A stretch of DNA of 64,000 nucleotides, taken from positions 289,001-353,000 of the forward strand of contig NZ_OY776414.1 of the NCBI RefSeq assembly GCF_963675585.1. The letters are read 5' to 3'. This stretch comes from an uncultured Draconibacterium sp. (GTDB taxonomy: Bacteria; Bacteroidota; Bacteroidia; Bacteroidales; Prolixibacteraceae). Below, in pieces: positions 8,957 to 17,107 of the stretch. A program made the translations under genes and the position numbers. Position 1 is the stretch's first letter; every line of letters begins with the position of its first letter. The notes under the pieces were generated by a model. It was not told where the DNA came from. It saw only the letters and a list, made by a program, of their open reading frames with translations, and did not search any database.

Positions 8957-10060
8957 ATGGAAAATTTTATTGTATCAGCACGAAAATACAGACCCGATTC
9001 GTTTGAGACGGTTGTTGCCCAGGCATCGATTACAGGAACTTTAAAAAATGCCATTAAAAGCAGCCAGCTTGCTCATGCGTATTTGTTTTGCGGGCCCCGC
9101 GGAGTTGGGAAAACTACTTGTGCCCGTATTTTTGCCAAAACAATAAACTGTACCAATCTTACTGCTGAAACCGAAGCGTGTAATACCTGCGAATCATGCA
9201 CATCGTTTAACACCAACCGTTCGTTTAACATTCACGAACTGGATGCGGCTTCAAATAATTCGGTTGACGATATTCGAAACTTAACGGATCAGGTGCGCGT
9301 TCCCCCGCAAATGGGAAAATACAGCGTGTATATTATCGATGAGGTTCACATGTTATCGTCGCAGGCTTTTAATGCTTTCCTAAAAACACTGGAAGAGCCG
9401 CCAAAGCATGCCATCTTTATTTTGGCAACAACCGAAAAACACAAAATTATTCCAACCATTTTGTCGCGCTGTCAAATTTTCGATTTTAACCGAATTGGAA
9501 TTTCCGACATTTCGGAACACCTGGAATATGTAGCCAAAAGCGAAGGTGTTGAGGTAGAAAGTGAAGGTTTAAATGTAATAGCGCAAAAAGCCGATGGTGC
9601 CATGCGTGATGCACTTTCTATTTTTGATCAGATTGTAAGCTTTTCGGGAAAGAAAATCACATATCAGAATGTAATTGGTAATCTGAATGTGTTGGATTAC
9701 GATTACTATTTCCGTTTGGTTGACGAATTCTTAAAGAACAATGTAACAGAAGTGTTGCTGATTTTTAATGAAATTTTGAGCCATGGTTTCGACGGACATC
9801 ATTTTATTACAGGCTTAAGCAGTCATTTCCGCGATATTTTGGTTTGTAAAGATACCGTAACTATTCAGTTGCTGGAAGTAGGTGGCGATATTAAAGAACG
9901 ATACAAAACGCAGGCATTGGCTGCTGACAGTGCATTTTTGCTCGATGCCTTACAAATAAGCAACGATTGCGACATAAAATACAAAACAAGTCAAAATAAA
10001 CGCCTGCTCATTGAACTGGCTTTGATTCGGATAGCGCAGCTAACCTTAAAAAAAAAATAG
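8957..10060 (+). CDS. dnaX: DNA polymerase III gamma/tau subunit, zero-frame (short) product
   Basis: 367 residues. Clamp-loader ATPase: Walker A GPRGVGKTT (near residue 46), the four-cysteine zinc module (CTNLTAETEACNTCESC), Walker B IIDEVHML, and the SRC arginine-finger motif in TILSRCQIFDF. Domains I-III are complete. The frame then ends at a TAG directly after a run of ten As (10048-10057). A -1 shift there joins it to the frame that follows and gives a tau-length protein of about 578 residues. The zero-frame product therefore resembles gamma. A homopolymer sequencing error could also explain the split. Confidence 0.93.
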   Translation: MENFIVSARKYRPDSFETVVAQASITGTLKNAIKSSQLAHAYLFCGPRGVGKTTCARIFAKTINCTNLTAETEACNTCESCTSFNTNRSFNIHELDAASNNSVDDIRNLTDQVRVPPQMGKYSVYIIDEVHMLSSQAFNAFLKTLEEPPKHAIFILATTEKHKIIPTILSRCQIFDFNRIGISDISEHLEYVAKSEGVEVESEGLNVIAQKADGAMRDALSIFDQIVSFSGKKITYQNVIGNLNVLDYDYYFRLVDEFLKNNVTEVLLIFNEILSHGFDGHHFITGLSSHFRDILVCKDTVTIQLLEVGGDIKERYKTQALAADSAFLLDALQISNDCDIKYKTSQNKRLLIELALIRIAQLTLKKK

Positions 10061-10104
10061 CTGAAGGTGACGATGACATTCTCGAACCTATTTTTTCGGG
10101 AATA
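10048..10104 (+). promoter_or_regulatory. dnaX frameshift/slippage site: A10 run plus downstream hairpin
   Basis: Ten consecutive As at 10048-10057 are followed immediately by the zero-frame TAG stop. Slipping back one base (or transcripts with one extra A) opens the -1 frame to 10695. About 20 bases further on, ATTCTCGA (10078-10085) can pair with TCGGGAAT (10096-10103) around a 10-base loop, with one G-U pair. This hairpin is rather far from the slip site for a classical stimulator, so RNA polymerase slippage on the A-run is at least as likely. Confidence 0.7.
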
Positions 10105-10695
10105 GAAATAGCCGATGAACCAAGTTCTCCGGTGGTTTCAAAACCGGTAACTCAAGAAAAATCAAAAGAACAAGTAGTTCCTAAAACTCCAAAAATAGAA
10201 CCAGTGGCAAGGCCAAAACGTATTGTGCGTAAGGTTGGAACCCCATCGGTTAAAATGGCTTTAAAAGGAGAATTTAAAGGCGACGAACAGCAACTGTCGG
10301 CAAAAGAACAACATGAAATGTTTTCGAAAGCCGATGAAAATGAGCCTTTTACTGAAGAGCAGTTAATTGAAAAGTGGAAGGAGTTTTTGCCACGCTTGGA
10401 TGATCGTCCGAGTTTGAAAGCCACATTGGGAACTTTTCCAAAACTGGAAGAGGACTTTTCACTTACTTTGGAAATTGACAGCCGTATTCAGGATGAATTG
10501 TTGGCGAATATAAAACCTGAACTGGTTTCGTGGTTGCGAAAGGAATTGCGCAATTCGAATATTAATTTGAAAACGGTAGTCACTGATGTAGTACACGAAA
10601 AAGTAGCGTATTCAGATATTGAAAGATACACCGAAATGGCCAATAAAAATCCAAATTTGGCGCTACTCAAACGTACATTAAACCTCGATTTTTAA
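10057..10695 (+). CDS. dnaX: DNA polymerase III tau C-terminal part, -1 frame
   Basis: About 212 codons continuous in the -1 frame from the A10 run; a GTG at 10132 is the only early start-like codon. It opens with an acidic linker (AEGDDDILEP), then a Pro/Lys-rich flexible segment, then a folded region (about 10350-10695) with FTEEQLIEKWKEFLPRL and a C-terminal KNPNLALLKRTLNLDF. This end is typical of Bacteroidota tau proteins, where it would hold the polymerase and helicase contacts. I read it as the tau-specific part of dnaX, not as a separate gene. Confidence 0.8.
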   Translation: MAEGDDDILEPIFSGIEIADEPSSPVVSKPVTQEKSKEQVVPKTPKIEPVARPKRIVRKVGTPSVKMALKGEFKGDEQQLSAKEQHEMFSKADENEPFTEEQLIEKWKEFLPRLDDRPSLKATLGTFPKLEEDFSLTLEIDSRIQDELLANIKPELVSWLRKELRNSNINLKTVVTDVVHEKVAYSDIERYTEMANKNPNLALLKRTLNLDF

Positions 10696-10702
10696 AGCCT
10701 TA

Positions 10703-10752
10703 CTTACTTAATTACTCACTTCCTCACTCACTCATTCACTCACTCACTTTCT
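10703..10752. repeat. ACTC/TCAC short tandem repeat
   Basis: The gap between dnaX and pdxH is made mostly of imperfect 4-base repeats (ACTT, then CTCA/ACTC units) running up to 10750. It is non-coding and may vary in length between strains. Confidence 0.6.
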
Positions 10753-10754
10753 AG

Positions 10755-11390
10755 TCAGGGAGCCAATCTTTTAATTTGCCAATCGTTTTCACTTTTTTCA
10801 AATACAATTCTATCGTGTAAACGACTTTCGCGACCTTGCCAAAACTCAAATTTTATAGGTTTAACCAGGTAGCCTCCCCAGTTTTTTGGATATTCCGGAT
10901 CATTGCCTTTCAGTTCAGCAATAAGTTTATTAAAATTATTGTCGAGAGAATCGCGTGACGGAATAACTGAACTTTGATTGAATAATACTGCGGCAATCTG
11001 GCTTTTGTGTGGACGTGAATGGAAATAACTTTTAGATACTTCTTCCGTAGTTTTGATGGCGGTGCCTGTAATTCTTATTTGGCGTTCCAGGTCGGCCCAG
11101 AAAAAATGCAAGCCTACCTTTGGATTAAAATCAATGGCTTGTCCTTTGTCGCTGTTGTAATTCGTAAAAAAGGTAAAACCATTTTCTGAAAAATCCTTGA
11201 GTAAAACAATTCTCGATTGAGGAAATCCATCTCTTCCTATACTGATAAGCGACATTGCAGTAACATCAGCAATATTTAGAGCGATTGCTTCATTTATCCA
11301 TGTTTTAAACTGTTTGAAAGGATTTTTATCAATTGTACTCTCATCGAGTTCAGCCTTTTTATAGTCGCGCCGTATGTGATCTAATTGCAT
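10755..11390 (-). CDS. pdxH: Pyridoxamine 5'-phosphate oxidase
   Basis: 211 residues. FMN-dependent oxidation of pyridoxine or pyridoxamine 5'-phosphate to PLP. Typical features: DPFKQF-like NPFKQFKTWINEA, FPQSRIVLLKDF (FMN and substrate contacts), FFTNYNSDKGQ, FFWADLERQIRI, SYFHSRPHKSQIAA, and the C-terminal EFWQGRESRLHDRIVF. Full length. pdxJ lies about 46 kb away, so the PLP genes are dispersed. Confidence 0.95.
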   Translation of the reverse strand: MQLDHIRRDYKKAELDESTIDKNPFKQFKTWINEAIALNIADVTAMSLISIGRDGFPQSRIVLLKDFSENGFTFFTNYNSDKGQAIDFNPKVGLHFFWADLERQIRITGTAIKTTEEVSKSYFHSRPHKSQIAAVLFNQSSVIPSRDSLDNNFNKLIAELKGNDPEYPKNWGGYLVKPIKFEFWQGRESRLHDRIVFEKSENDWQIKRLAP

Positions 11391-11606
11391 ACTGTAATTT
11401 TGTTAGTGATAACCCACATCACGCTCTTTTGTTTAAAAACAAGCTCTGGTATTTCATTCTTGATAGCTGTATTTTACAACCTAAAATTCCAGGTTGTTTT
11501 GATATACATGTGGTGAGTTGTTAATTCATTCAGTTAGAGCGACTAAACTTTTTTATTCAGAATGTTGTTATTTAAAGACAAACAGGTATTAAATAAACAA
11601 TCAGCT

Positions 11607-12215
11607 ATGAAAAGATTAGTATTCATTTTTGCAATTTTTTTGTCGGTAAGTAGTTTTTCTGCCGACAACGTTAAGAAACTGGAAGTAGGGGAGAAAGCGG
11701 TTTTAACCGAGGTTAAAATGAAAGATGTTTCAGGAGATCTTGTTTCTTTAAGTGATGCACTGAAAGAAAATGGTTTGCTTGTATTGTTTTCGTGCAACCA
11801 GTGTCCTTTTGTTTTACGTTGGGAAAGCAGATACAATGGGATTAAAGAGTGGGCCGATAAAAACAAGGTGGGAATGATTGTTCTGAATTCGAATTATCAA
11901 AAACGAAACAGCGACGATTCGTATGAAGCCATGCAGGCCAAAGCCAAAGAAAAAGCTTACAGGTTTAATTATGTTGTTGATAAAGAGAGTGTTTTGGCCA
12001 ATGCATTTGGTGGACAAACCACACCACATGCCTTTTTATTTGACGGAGACTTGAAACTTGCTTATAAAGGTGCCATCGACGATAGTTATGAGAGCGCTGA
12101 AGGAGTTAAAGAAGCCTATCTGAAAAATGCCATTGCAAATTTAGGCGCTGGCGAACAGGTTGCCGTTACCGAAACGAAACCGGTTGGATGTGGTATAAAA
12201 AGAAAAGTGGATTAG
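11607..12215 (+). CDS. Exported thioredoxin-like (redoxin) protein
   Basis: 202 residues from the ATG at 11607. An in-frame ATG at 11562 would put 15 polar residues ahead of the signal peptide (KRLVFIFAIFLSVSSFSA), so the later start is preferred. The domain is of the AhpC/TSA-redoxin type with a CNQC active site (Cys63, Cys66) after LLVLFS, and the cis-Pro loop TTPHAFLF. It likely acts as a thiol-disulfide or peroxide reductase outside the cytoplasm. The C terminus carries an extra Cys (PVGCGIKRKVD). Single gene with its own terminator. Confidence 0.85.
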   Translation: MKRLVFIFAIFLSVSSFSADNVKKLEVGEKAVLTEVKMKDVSGDLVSLSDALKENGLLVLFSCNQCPFVLRWESRYNGIKEWADKNKVGMIVLNSNYQKRNSDDSYEAMQAKAKEKAYRFNYVVDKESVLANAFGGQTTPHAFLFDGDLKLAYKGAIDDSYESAEGVKEAYLKNAIANLGAGEQVAVTETKPVGCGIKRKVD

Positions 12216-12235
12216 ATAACTATAGACCTTTTATT

Positions 12236-12268
12236 AAAAGCTTTTGCCTGGTGGTGAAAGCTTTTTTT
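12236..12268 (+). terminator. Intrinsic terminator
   Basis: Stem AAGCTTTTGCC (12238-12248), loop TGGT, stem GGTGAAAGCTT (12253-12263) with two G-U pairs, then a T run to 12268. It ends the redoxin transcript and overlaps the end of the convergent rsmD. Confidence 0.8.
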
Positions 12269-12800
12269 ATTTCTCAAAAAAGCTAAAGTTTACTTTACCG
12301 TATTTTCGTACCTCCTTAAAATTTGGATGAGTTACAAACGTAACTTCTTTTGCATGTTCTACAATCAGCAAACCGTCAGGAGCTAAAATATCGGCATCTA
12401 AAATGGCATCAGGAACTGTCATAAAATTGGACAAATCAAACGGAGGATCAGCAAAAATAATGTTATAGGTATCGGGCGATTTTTTTACGTACTTAAAAAC
12501 ATCGGCTTTAAAAACCCGCACATTCTCTACTCCCAGAGTTTTAATAACATCGAGAATAAATTTATAGTGGTTAAACTGATTTTCAACCAGGGTAACTCTT
12601 TCGCTCCCACGGCTTAAAAACTCATAGCCCATACTGCCTGTGCCCGAAAAAAGGTCGAGCACATCTTTGTTTGAGAAATCGTAACGGTTTTCAAGAATAT
12701 TAAACAAACCTTCCTTTGCAATATCAGTTGTTGGTCGGGCTTTGAATGATTTATTCGGTCTGAAAATTCTCCCTTTGTATTTTCCTCCTACAATTCTCAT
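12267..12800 (-). CDS. rsmD: 16S rRNA (guanine(966)-N2)-methyltransferase
   Basis: 177 residues. SAM-binding motif LDLFSGTGSMGYE (near residues 48-60) and the N6/N2-methyltransferase motif DPPF at 118-121 (IIFADPPFDL). The N terminus MRIVGGKYKGR and ARPTTDIAKEGLFNIL are family signatures. It methylates G966 of 16S rRNA during 30S assembly. Last gene of a three-gene minus-strand unit, 3 bases after the DUF3822 gene. Confidence 0.93.
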   Translation of the reverse strand: MRIVGGKYKGRIFRPNKSFKARPTTDIAKEGLFNILENRYDFSNKDVLDLFSGTGSMGYEFLSRGSERVTLVENQFNHYKFILDVIKTLGVENVRVFKADVFKYVKKSPDTYNIIFADPPFDLSNFMTVPDAILDADILAPDGLLIVEHAKEVTFVTHPNFKEVRKYGKVNFSFFEK

Positions 12801-12803
12801 AAC

Positions 12804-13619
12804 TTATAAAAATAATGAAATGTTTTCTGTAATTACCTCGTTCGAAATCTGCTTGTTCGACTCGGGTTCCGCTGGATTAAATAGCGAAGTAGACGCAAAG
12901 AATTTTTTTAGGTTTGCATTTGTTTCAGCTAAATAATCCGATTTGCCTGCATAATACATTTGCGTACCTTTTGCCGGAATTTCCAATTGTTTAAGTGTTG
13001 TAAGGACAAAATACACCACATCGTTGCTGTGATTTATTTTAAAGCTGTTGGCAAACAAGAGCCTTTCGCCTTTCCCGATAACAACAAATAAATGTCGCAT
13101 GTTAAAAAGTAAAATCAAACTGTGTCTGTCGGCAACTTCCGGTAACCGATTAATAAGCAGTTTTAATGGATGGTTGATCTCGCACTCACCAATCATTTCC
13201 GAAATTACTTCATTAAAACCATCAGGCAGAGGAAATATCAGTTTGGCCTTTGCCTTGTCAACAAGGTTCTCCGCAAATTTTAGTTTGCTTCCATCTTTAA
13301 AAAGCAGATGAGCCAGTTCTTCATTGACTTCGTTTTTATGAAGAGATTTGGGAACGAGCGTAAACTTATCGGTGAAAATAGTTACACGAACCTTCTGATA
13401 CGTTTTTTGCAACAACTCTTCAGACTGAATCCACTCCTTTAATCTTCGGGCCAATAAATTCTCGGTGCTAATTTTTAATGGCGTGTTCTTAAAAACAAGA
13501 ACTTTATTCGAAGATGGCTGATATACAGAAAAAGAAAATCCATTCAGGCTAACCTGAATGGATAATATATATTCAAATGTATCTTCTATATTAAAAGATT
13601 CTTCTACAAATTCATGCAT
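12804..13619 (-). CDS. DUF3822 family protein
   Basis: 271 residues, recognised as DUF3822 from its overall pattern (YILSIQVSLNGFSFSVYQPSSN near the N terminus, LLFNMRHLFVVIGKGERLLFANSF in the second half) and its conserved position before rsmD in Bacteroidota. The two-lobed beta-rich layout may resemble actin/ASKHA-type folds, but this is only an impression. No signal peptide, so probably cytosolic. Function unknown. Confidence 0.75.
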   Translation of the reverse strand: MHEFVEESFNIEDTFEYILSIQVSLNGFSFSVYQPSSNKVLVFKNTPLKISTENLLARRLKEWIQSEELLQKTYQKVRVTIFTDKFTLVPKSLHKNEVNEELAHLLFKDGSKLKFAENLVDKAKAKLIFPLPDGFNEVISEMIGECEINHPLKLLINRLPEVADRHSLILLFNMRHLFVVIGKGERLLFANSFKINHSNDVVYFVLTTLKQLEIPAKGTQMYYAGKSDYLAETNANLKKFFASTSLFNPAEPESNKQISNEVITENISLFL

Positions 13620-13624
13620 GAGGT

Positions 13625-14257
13625 TTACTCCCAGTTACCTGCATTGTTTGTTGTCTCTGTTAACGATCCCACACGTAATCCTGGGTATTTATCGTTCGTT
13701 CTTCTAGAGTCGTTAAGATTAATAATCAACTGCTCGTCAAGACCTCTAAGAATTACATTGTTGTGCGCTTTTGCCTCAAAAACAGGAACTTTAATTCCCG
13801 AACCGGTAGTAATTATTGTTTGTCCTAAATGAAATTCAGTAGGTTCACCCGGAACCGGAACATAACGTAAACTGTTTGCATCATAACTACCACCGAACAA
13901 AGCATCAATAACACTTTCACGCACGGTGTCACGAATAATCAATCCCATTTCAATTGCTTTCTTTTCAGAAATTTTAGCTTCAATCATACTATCAGTAAGC
14001 TCACCAATTGCTTTTACGTTACGAACAGAGTCAGTACTCACAAAATGAATAAGTGTATCCCAGCTGCCTGTAAATTGTCCGTGAATATCTTTGTAAGCCA
14101 GTTGTGCTTTTCTAATATCTTTCAATTTAGCAACGGTAGCTTCGTATCGAACATCTTTTGCCTTGTCAAACTCAATAGGACGTTGAATACTTTGATAGAT
14201 AAAGTAAGTTAGAACAACTGCTGCGATGAATAGTAAAATTTGAATTACGGTTCTCAT
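13625..14257 (-). CDS. Membrane-anchored hypothetical protein
   Basis: 210 residues. One N-terminal membrane helix (VIQILLFIAAVVLTYFIYQS), then a periplasmic-type region with a predicted helix (FDKAKDVRYEATVAKLKDIRKAQLAY) followed by beta-rich sequence. The layout, a membrane anchor followed by a helix with KAQLAYKDIHGQFTGSWDTL, is loosely like a pilin or pseudopilin, but no prepilin cleavage site is visible. First gene of the unit with DUF3822 and rsmD (gaps of 5 and 3 bases). Function unknown. Confidence 0.7.
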   Translation of the reverse strand: MRTVIQILLFIAAVVLTYFIYQSIQRPIEFDKAKDVRYEATVAKLKDIRKAQLAYKDIHGQFTGSWDTLIHFVSTDSVRNVKAIGELTDSMIEAKISEKKAIEMGLIIRDTVRESVIDALFGGSYDANSLRYVPVPGEPTEFHLGQTIITTGSGIKVPVFEAKAHNNVILRGLDEQLIINLNDSRRTNDKYPGLRVGSLTETTNNAGNWE

Positions 14258-14349
14258 TTTTATTTATTTATAAGTTTTTTTTTCGTTTGCCTGCAAATTT
14301 AAAAAAAAAAATAAATTAGCTTCCTTTACAGAAAGTTATTTTAGCCTGT

Positions 14350-15783
14350 ATGATCAAAAATCATTTAAAAGTCGTATTAACCGAAAAATTGCCTTTCAAA
14401 CCAACCAATTGTCAGGCTCATCTAATCAATGTTTTATCTGAGTATATAACATCTCAAGAGCCTGATGAGATAATGTTAATTAAAGGCTACGCAGGTACTG
14501 GTAAAACTACCATGATTTTTTCTCTTACACAAGTTTTATTATCGCTCAAAATTCGTTCCGTTTTAATGGCTCCAACCGGAAGAGCTGCAAAAGTGATGTC
14601 GGGGTACTCCGGAATACCTGCTTTTACCATTCATAAAAAGATATACAGGCAAAAAACTTCATCGGATGGAATGGGGAAATTTGTATTGAATAAAAACCTC
14701 TATAAAAACACCTATTTTATTGTAGATGAGGCTTCAATGATCTCGAATGAACTAAGTGAGAATTCAGTTTTTGGAAGTGGTCGGGTACTCGATGATTTGC
14801 TTGAATTTGTATATTCCGGTGAAAACTGTCGTTTGGTTTTGGTTGGCGATACTGCCCAGTTGCCTCCGGTAGGACTGAGTATTAGTCCGGCATTGGAAGC
14901 ACTTACGCTTGAAAGTTATGGGTTTAGTGTAAAAGAAGTGGAATTAAAGGAGGTGGTTCGTCAGGCCAAAGGTTCGGGTATTTTAACAAATGTCACTGAA
15001 ATTCGAAATCTGATTGGTGAAGATTTTGGGAATACCGGCTTTTTCCCGATCGATTGTGTAAATTTTGACGATGTGGAGCGAATTTCGGGTGCCGATCTAA
15101 TTGAGAATTTGTCATCGTGTTACGATAAACATGGTTTTTTTGATACAACAATTGTAACACGTTCGAACAAAAGGGCCAATATTTACAATAAAGGTATCAG
15201 AGGTTCCATTCTTTACAAGGAAAATGAGATTGAGCGCGGCGATCTTTTAATGGTAGTAAAGAACAATTATTTCTGGGCTGAAGGTGAAGCTGATTTAGAG
15301 CTCGATTTTATTGCCAATGGCGATATTGCAGAAATAATATCAATTTATGGTTACGAAGAGTTGTATGGTTTCCGATTTGCAAATGTGAGTTTACGGTTTG
15401 TCGATTATGAAAATGTAGAACTTGATTGTAAAATATTTCTTGAAACCTTAAGCATTGAAACCGCTTCGTTTCCCTATGAGAAAAACACAGAATTATTTTA
15501 TGCTGTTTCGGAAGATTATGCCGATGAAAGGAACAAAAAGAAACGTTGGGAAAAGATTAAATCGAATCCGTATTTTAATGCGTTGCAGGTGAAATATGCA
15601 TATGCCTTAACTTGCCATAAAGCACAAGGCGGACAGTGGAAAGCGGTTTTTGTTGACCATGGATATTTAACCGAAGACATGCTCGATACTGAATATTACA
15701 GATGGTTGTACACAGCATTTACCCGGCCAACTGAAAAATTGTATCTGGTAAACTTTGACAAGGGGTTTTTTGAAGATGAGTAA
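14350..15783 (+). CDS. RecD-like ATP-dependent DNA helicase (SF1)
   Basis: 477 residues. Walker A GYAGTGKTT at residues 46-54, Walker B FIVDEASMI, LVLVGDTAQLPPVG (motif III), and the C-terminal UvrD_C_2-type block YAYALTCHKAQGGQWKAVFVD with YTAFTRPTEKLYLV. It lacks the N-terminal domains of RecD2, so it is a compact RecD/Pif1-like helicase. It probably works in DNA repair or replication restart. The gene is transcribed away from the minus-strand unit at 12.3-14.3 kb and ends 12 bases from the convergent rnz. Confidence 0.88.
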   Translation: MIKNHLKVVLTEKLPFKPTNCQAHLINVLSEYITSQEPDEIMLIKGYAGTGKTTMIFSLTQVLLSLKIRSVLMAPTGRAAKVMSGYSGIPAFTIHKKIYRQKTSSDGMGKFVLNKNLYKNTYFIVDEASMISNELSENSVFGSGRVLDDLLEFVYSGENCRLVLVGDTAQLPPVGLSISPALEALTLESYGFSVKEVELKEVVRQAKGSGILTNVTEIRNLIGEDFGNTGFFPIDCVNFDDVERISGADLIENLSSCYDKHGFFDTTIVTRSNKRANIYNKGIRGSILYKENEIERGDLLMVVKNNYFWAEGEADLELDFIANGDIAEIISIYGYEELYGFRFANVSLRFVDYENVELDCKIFLETLSIETASFPYEKNTELFYAVSEDYADERNKKKRWEKIKSNPYFNALQVKYAYALTCHKAQGGQWKAVFVDHGYLTEDMLDTEYYRWLYTAFTRPTEKLYLVNFDKGFFEDE

Positions 15784-15794
15784 AATTCTGAATG

Positions 15795-16706
15795 TCAAAA
15801 TTTGATTGTTTTTCCTTCTACCGCGGCCTCTGTTTCGGGAAAGACTTCTTTTGCTTCAGCTACAAAGTCATCTGTGTTTTTAAATCGTGCCGAAAAGTGG
15901 CCGATAAGCAATTTTTTTGCATTGGCGAGCCGTGCCATTTCTGCGGCTTGTTTCGCTGTCGAATGCAAAGTTTTTTCTGCTAAATCTTTTAGTTTTTCAA
16001 GAAAAGTAGCTTCGTGATAAAGCAAGTCAACACCGTTTATAAATTCTGAAATAGGAGGGTGAAAAGCGGTGTCGGTACAAAAAGCGTAAGACCTTGTTTT
16101 TGCAAGGGGTGTGGTTAAATGCTCGTTCGAAATAAGTTGCCCATCCTCAGTGGTGAAATCGGCATCGGCTTTTATATCCTTAATAGCGGCAATAGGGATA
16201 TTGTATGCTTTAATCAATTCTTTTTTAATGTTGGCAGGTTTTGGTTTTTCTTTAAAAAGAAAGCCCGAAGTTGGGATGCTGTGTTTAACAGGAAAAGAAA
16301 ATACTTCGATGGTTTTGTTTTCAAAAATTCGTTGTGGTTTTTTGAAATTTAAAGGGTGAAATATGGGCTTAACTGTCATTTCTCCCCTGATATGGTTGAG
16401 TTGTGGCTGGATTAAATCCTTCAGTTCTGATGGGGCATAAATGTGAAGGTCGGACTTAATTCTCATTAAGTTCATGGTCGAAATTAATCCGATTAATCCA
16501 TAAAAGTGATCGCCGTGCAGGTGAGAAATAAATATGTGGCGGATTTTGCTAAAACTAATCTTATTGCGGCGAATCTGGATTTGTGTTCCTTCTCCGCAAT
16601 CGATCAAAAAACAAAGCCCAGGTACTTCAAGTACCTGGGCTGTTGGATATCTGTTCGAAGTCGGTAATGCTGAATTACTTCCTAGTATGGTTAATTCAAA
16701 AGACAT
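15795..16706 (-). CDS. rnz: Ribonuclease Z
   Basis: 303 residues, metallo-beta-lactamase fold. Zinc ligands in SHLHGDHFYG (residues 61-70), with later His/Asp in FCTDTAFHP, YHEATF and IGHFSARF. It removes 3' trailers from tRNA precursors. Third gene of an apparent rpsA-STAS-rnz transcription unit, 7 bases after the STAS gene. A 27-base palindrome lies inside the 5' coding region (16615-16641). Confidence 0.93.
   Translation of the reverse strand: MSFELTILGSNSALPTSNRYPTAQVLEVPGLCFLIDCGEGTQIQIRRNKISFSKIRHIFISHLHGDHFYGLIGLISTMNLMRIKSDLHIYAPSELKDLIQPQLNHIRGEMTVKPIFHPLNFKKPQRIFENKTIEVFSFPVKHSIPTSGFLFKEKPKPANIKKELIKAYNIPIAAIKDIKADADFTTEDGQLISNEHLTTPLAKTRSYAFCTDTAFHPPISEFINGVDLLYHEATFLEKLKDLAEKTLHSTAKQAAEMARLANAKKLLIGHFSARFKNTDDFVAEAKEVFPETEAAVEGKTIKF
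16615..16641. repeat. 27-base palindrome inside rnz
   Basis: Perfect 13-base inverted arms (AGCCCAGGTACTT and its complement) around a single C, within codons 23-32 of rnz. It is long for chance in coding sequence and would form a stable RNA hairpin early in the message. Confidence 0.7.
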
Positions 16707-16713
16707 ATCTGAT

Positions 16714-17067
16714 TTACAGATTTTCTTTCTTTGCCAGTAATTCCTCTGCTTCTTCAGCCGTTTTTGTAATTAACAAAACAGTATGAAGCATCGAAATCTT
16801 TACCAGGTTTTCTACATCCGGTTGTAAGCCGCACAGAACAAAAGCTCCAATTGCGTCTTCACAAATTCTGTTGGCTACCAAAACTGCTCTTAATCCCGAC
16901 GAATCGCAGTAGTTGACACTACTTAGATCAAGAACAATGTTTTTTTCGCCTTCGTTGTTTATAACAACCAGTTCCGATTTCAGATCGGGTGCGTTGTTTG
17001 TATCTAATCTATCGGTGTTTACCTTAACCAAGGTATACTTTCCGTTCTTTCGAATTTCGAATGCCAT
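16714..17067 (-). CDS. STAS-domain protein (anti-sigma-factor-antagonist-like)
   Basis: 117 residues, a single STAS domain of the SpoIIAA type. The phosphorylatable serine region is VLDLSSVNYCDSSGLRAVL (Ser56/Ser57). In other bacteria such proteins bind anti-sigma kinases; no kinase or phosphatase partner is encoded nearby. It sits between rpsA and rnz on the same strand. A role in signalling is inferred from the domain only. Confidence 0.85.
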   Translation of the reverse strand: MAFEIRKNGKYTLVKVNTDRLDTNNAPDLKSELVVINNEGEKNIVLDLSSVNYCDSSGLRAVLVANRICEDAIGAFVLCGLQPDVENLVKISMLHTVLLITKTAEEAEELLAKKENL

Positions 17068-17107
17068 GCTTCAATTTACGAAATTCAGTTTAAATACGCC
17101 AACTGAT

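Noticed and set aside
10132-10695. Separate hypothetical gene starting at GTG 10132
   Set aside because: The frame is open from the A10 run and continues dnaX; the content is tau-like, so it is better read as part of dnaX.
10703-10752. CRISPR-like array
   Set aside because: Units are 4 bases without spacers, so it is a simple sequence repeat.
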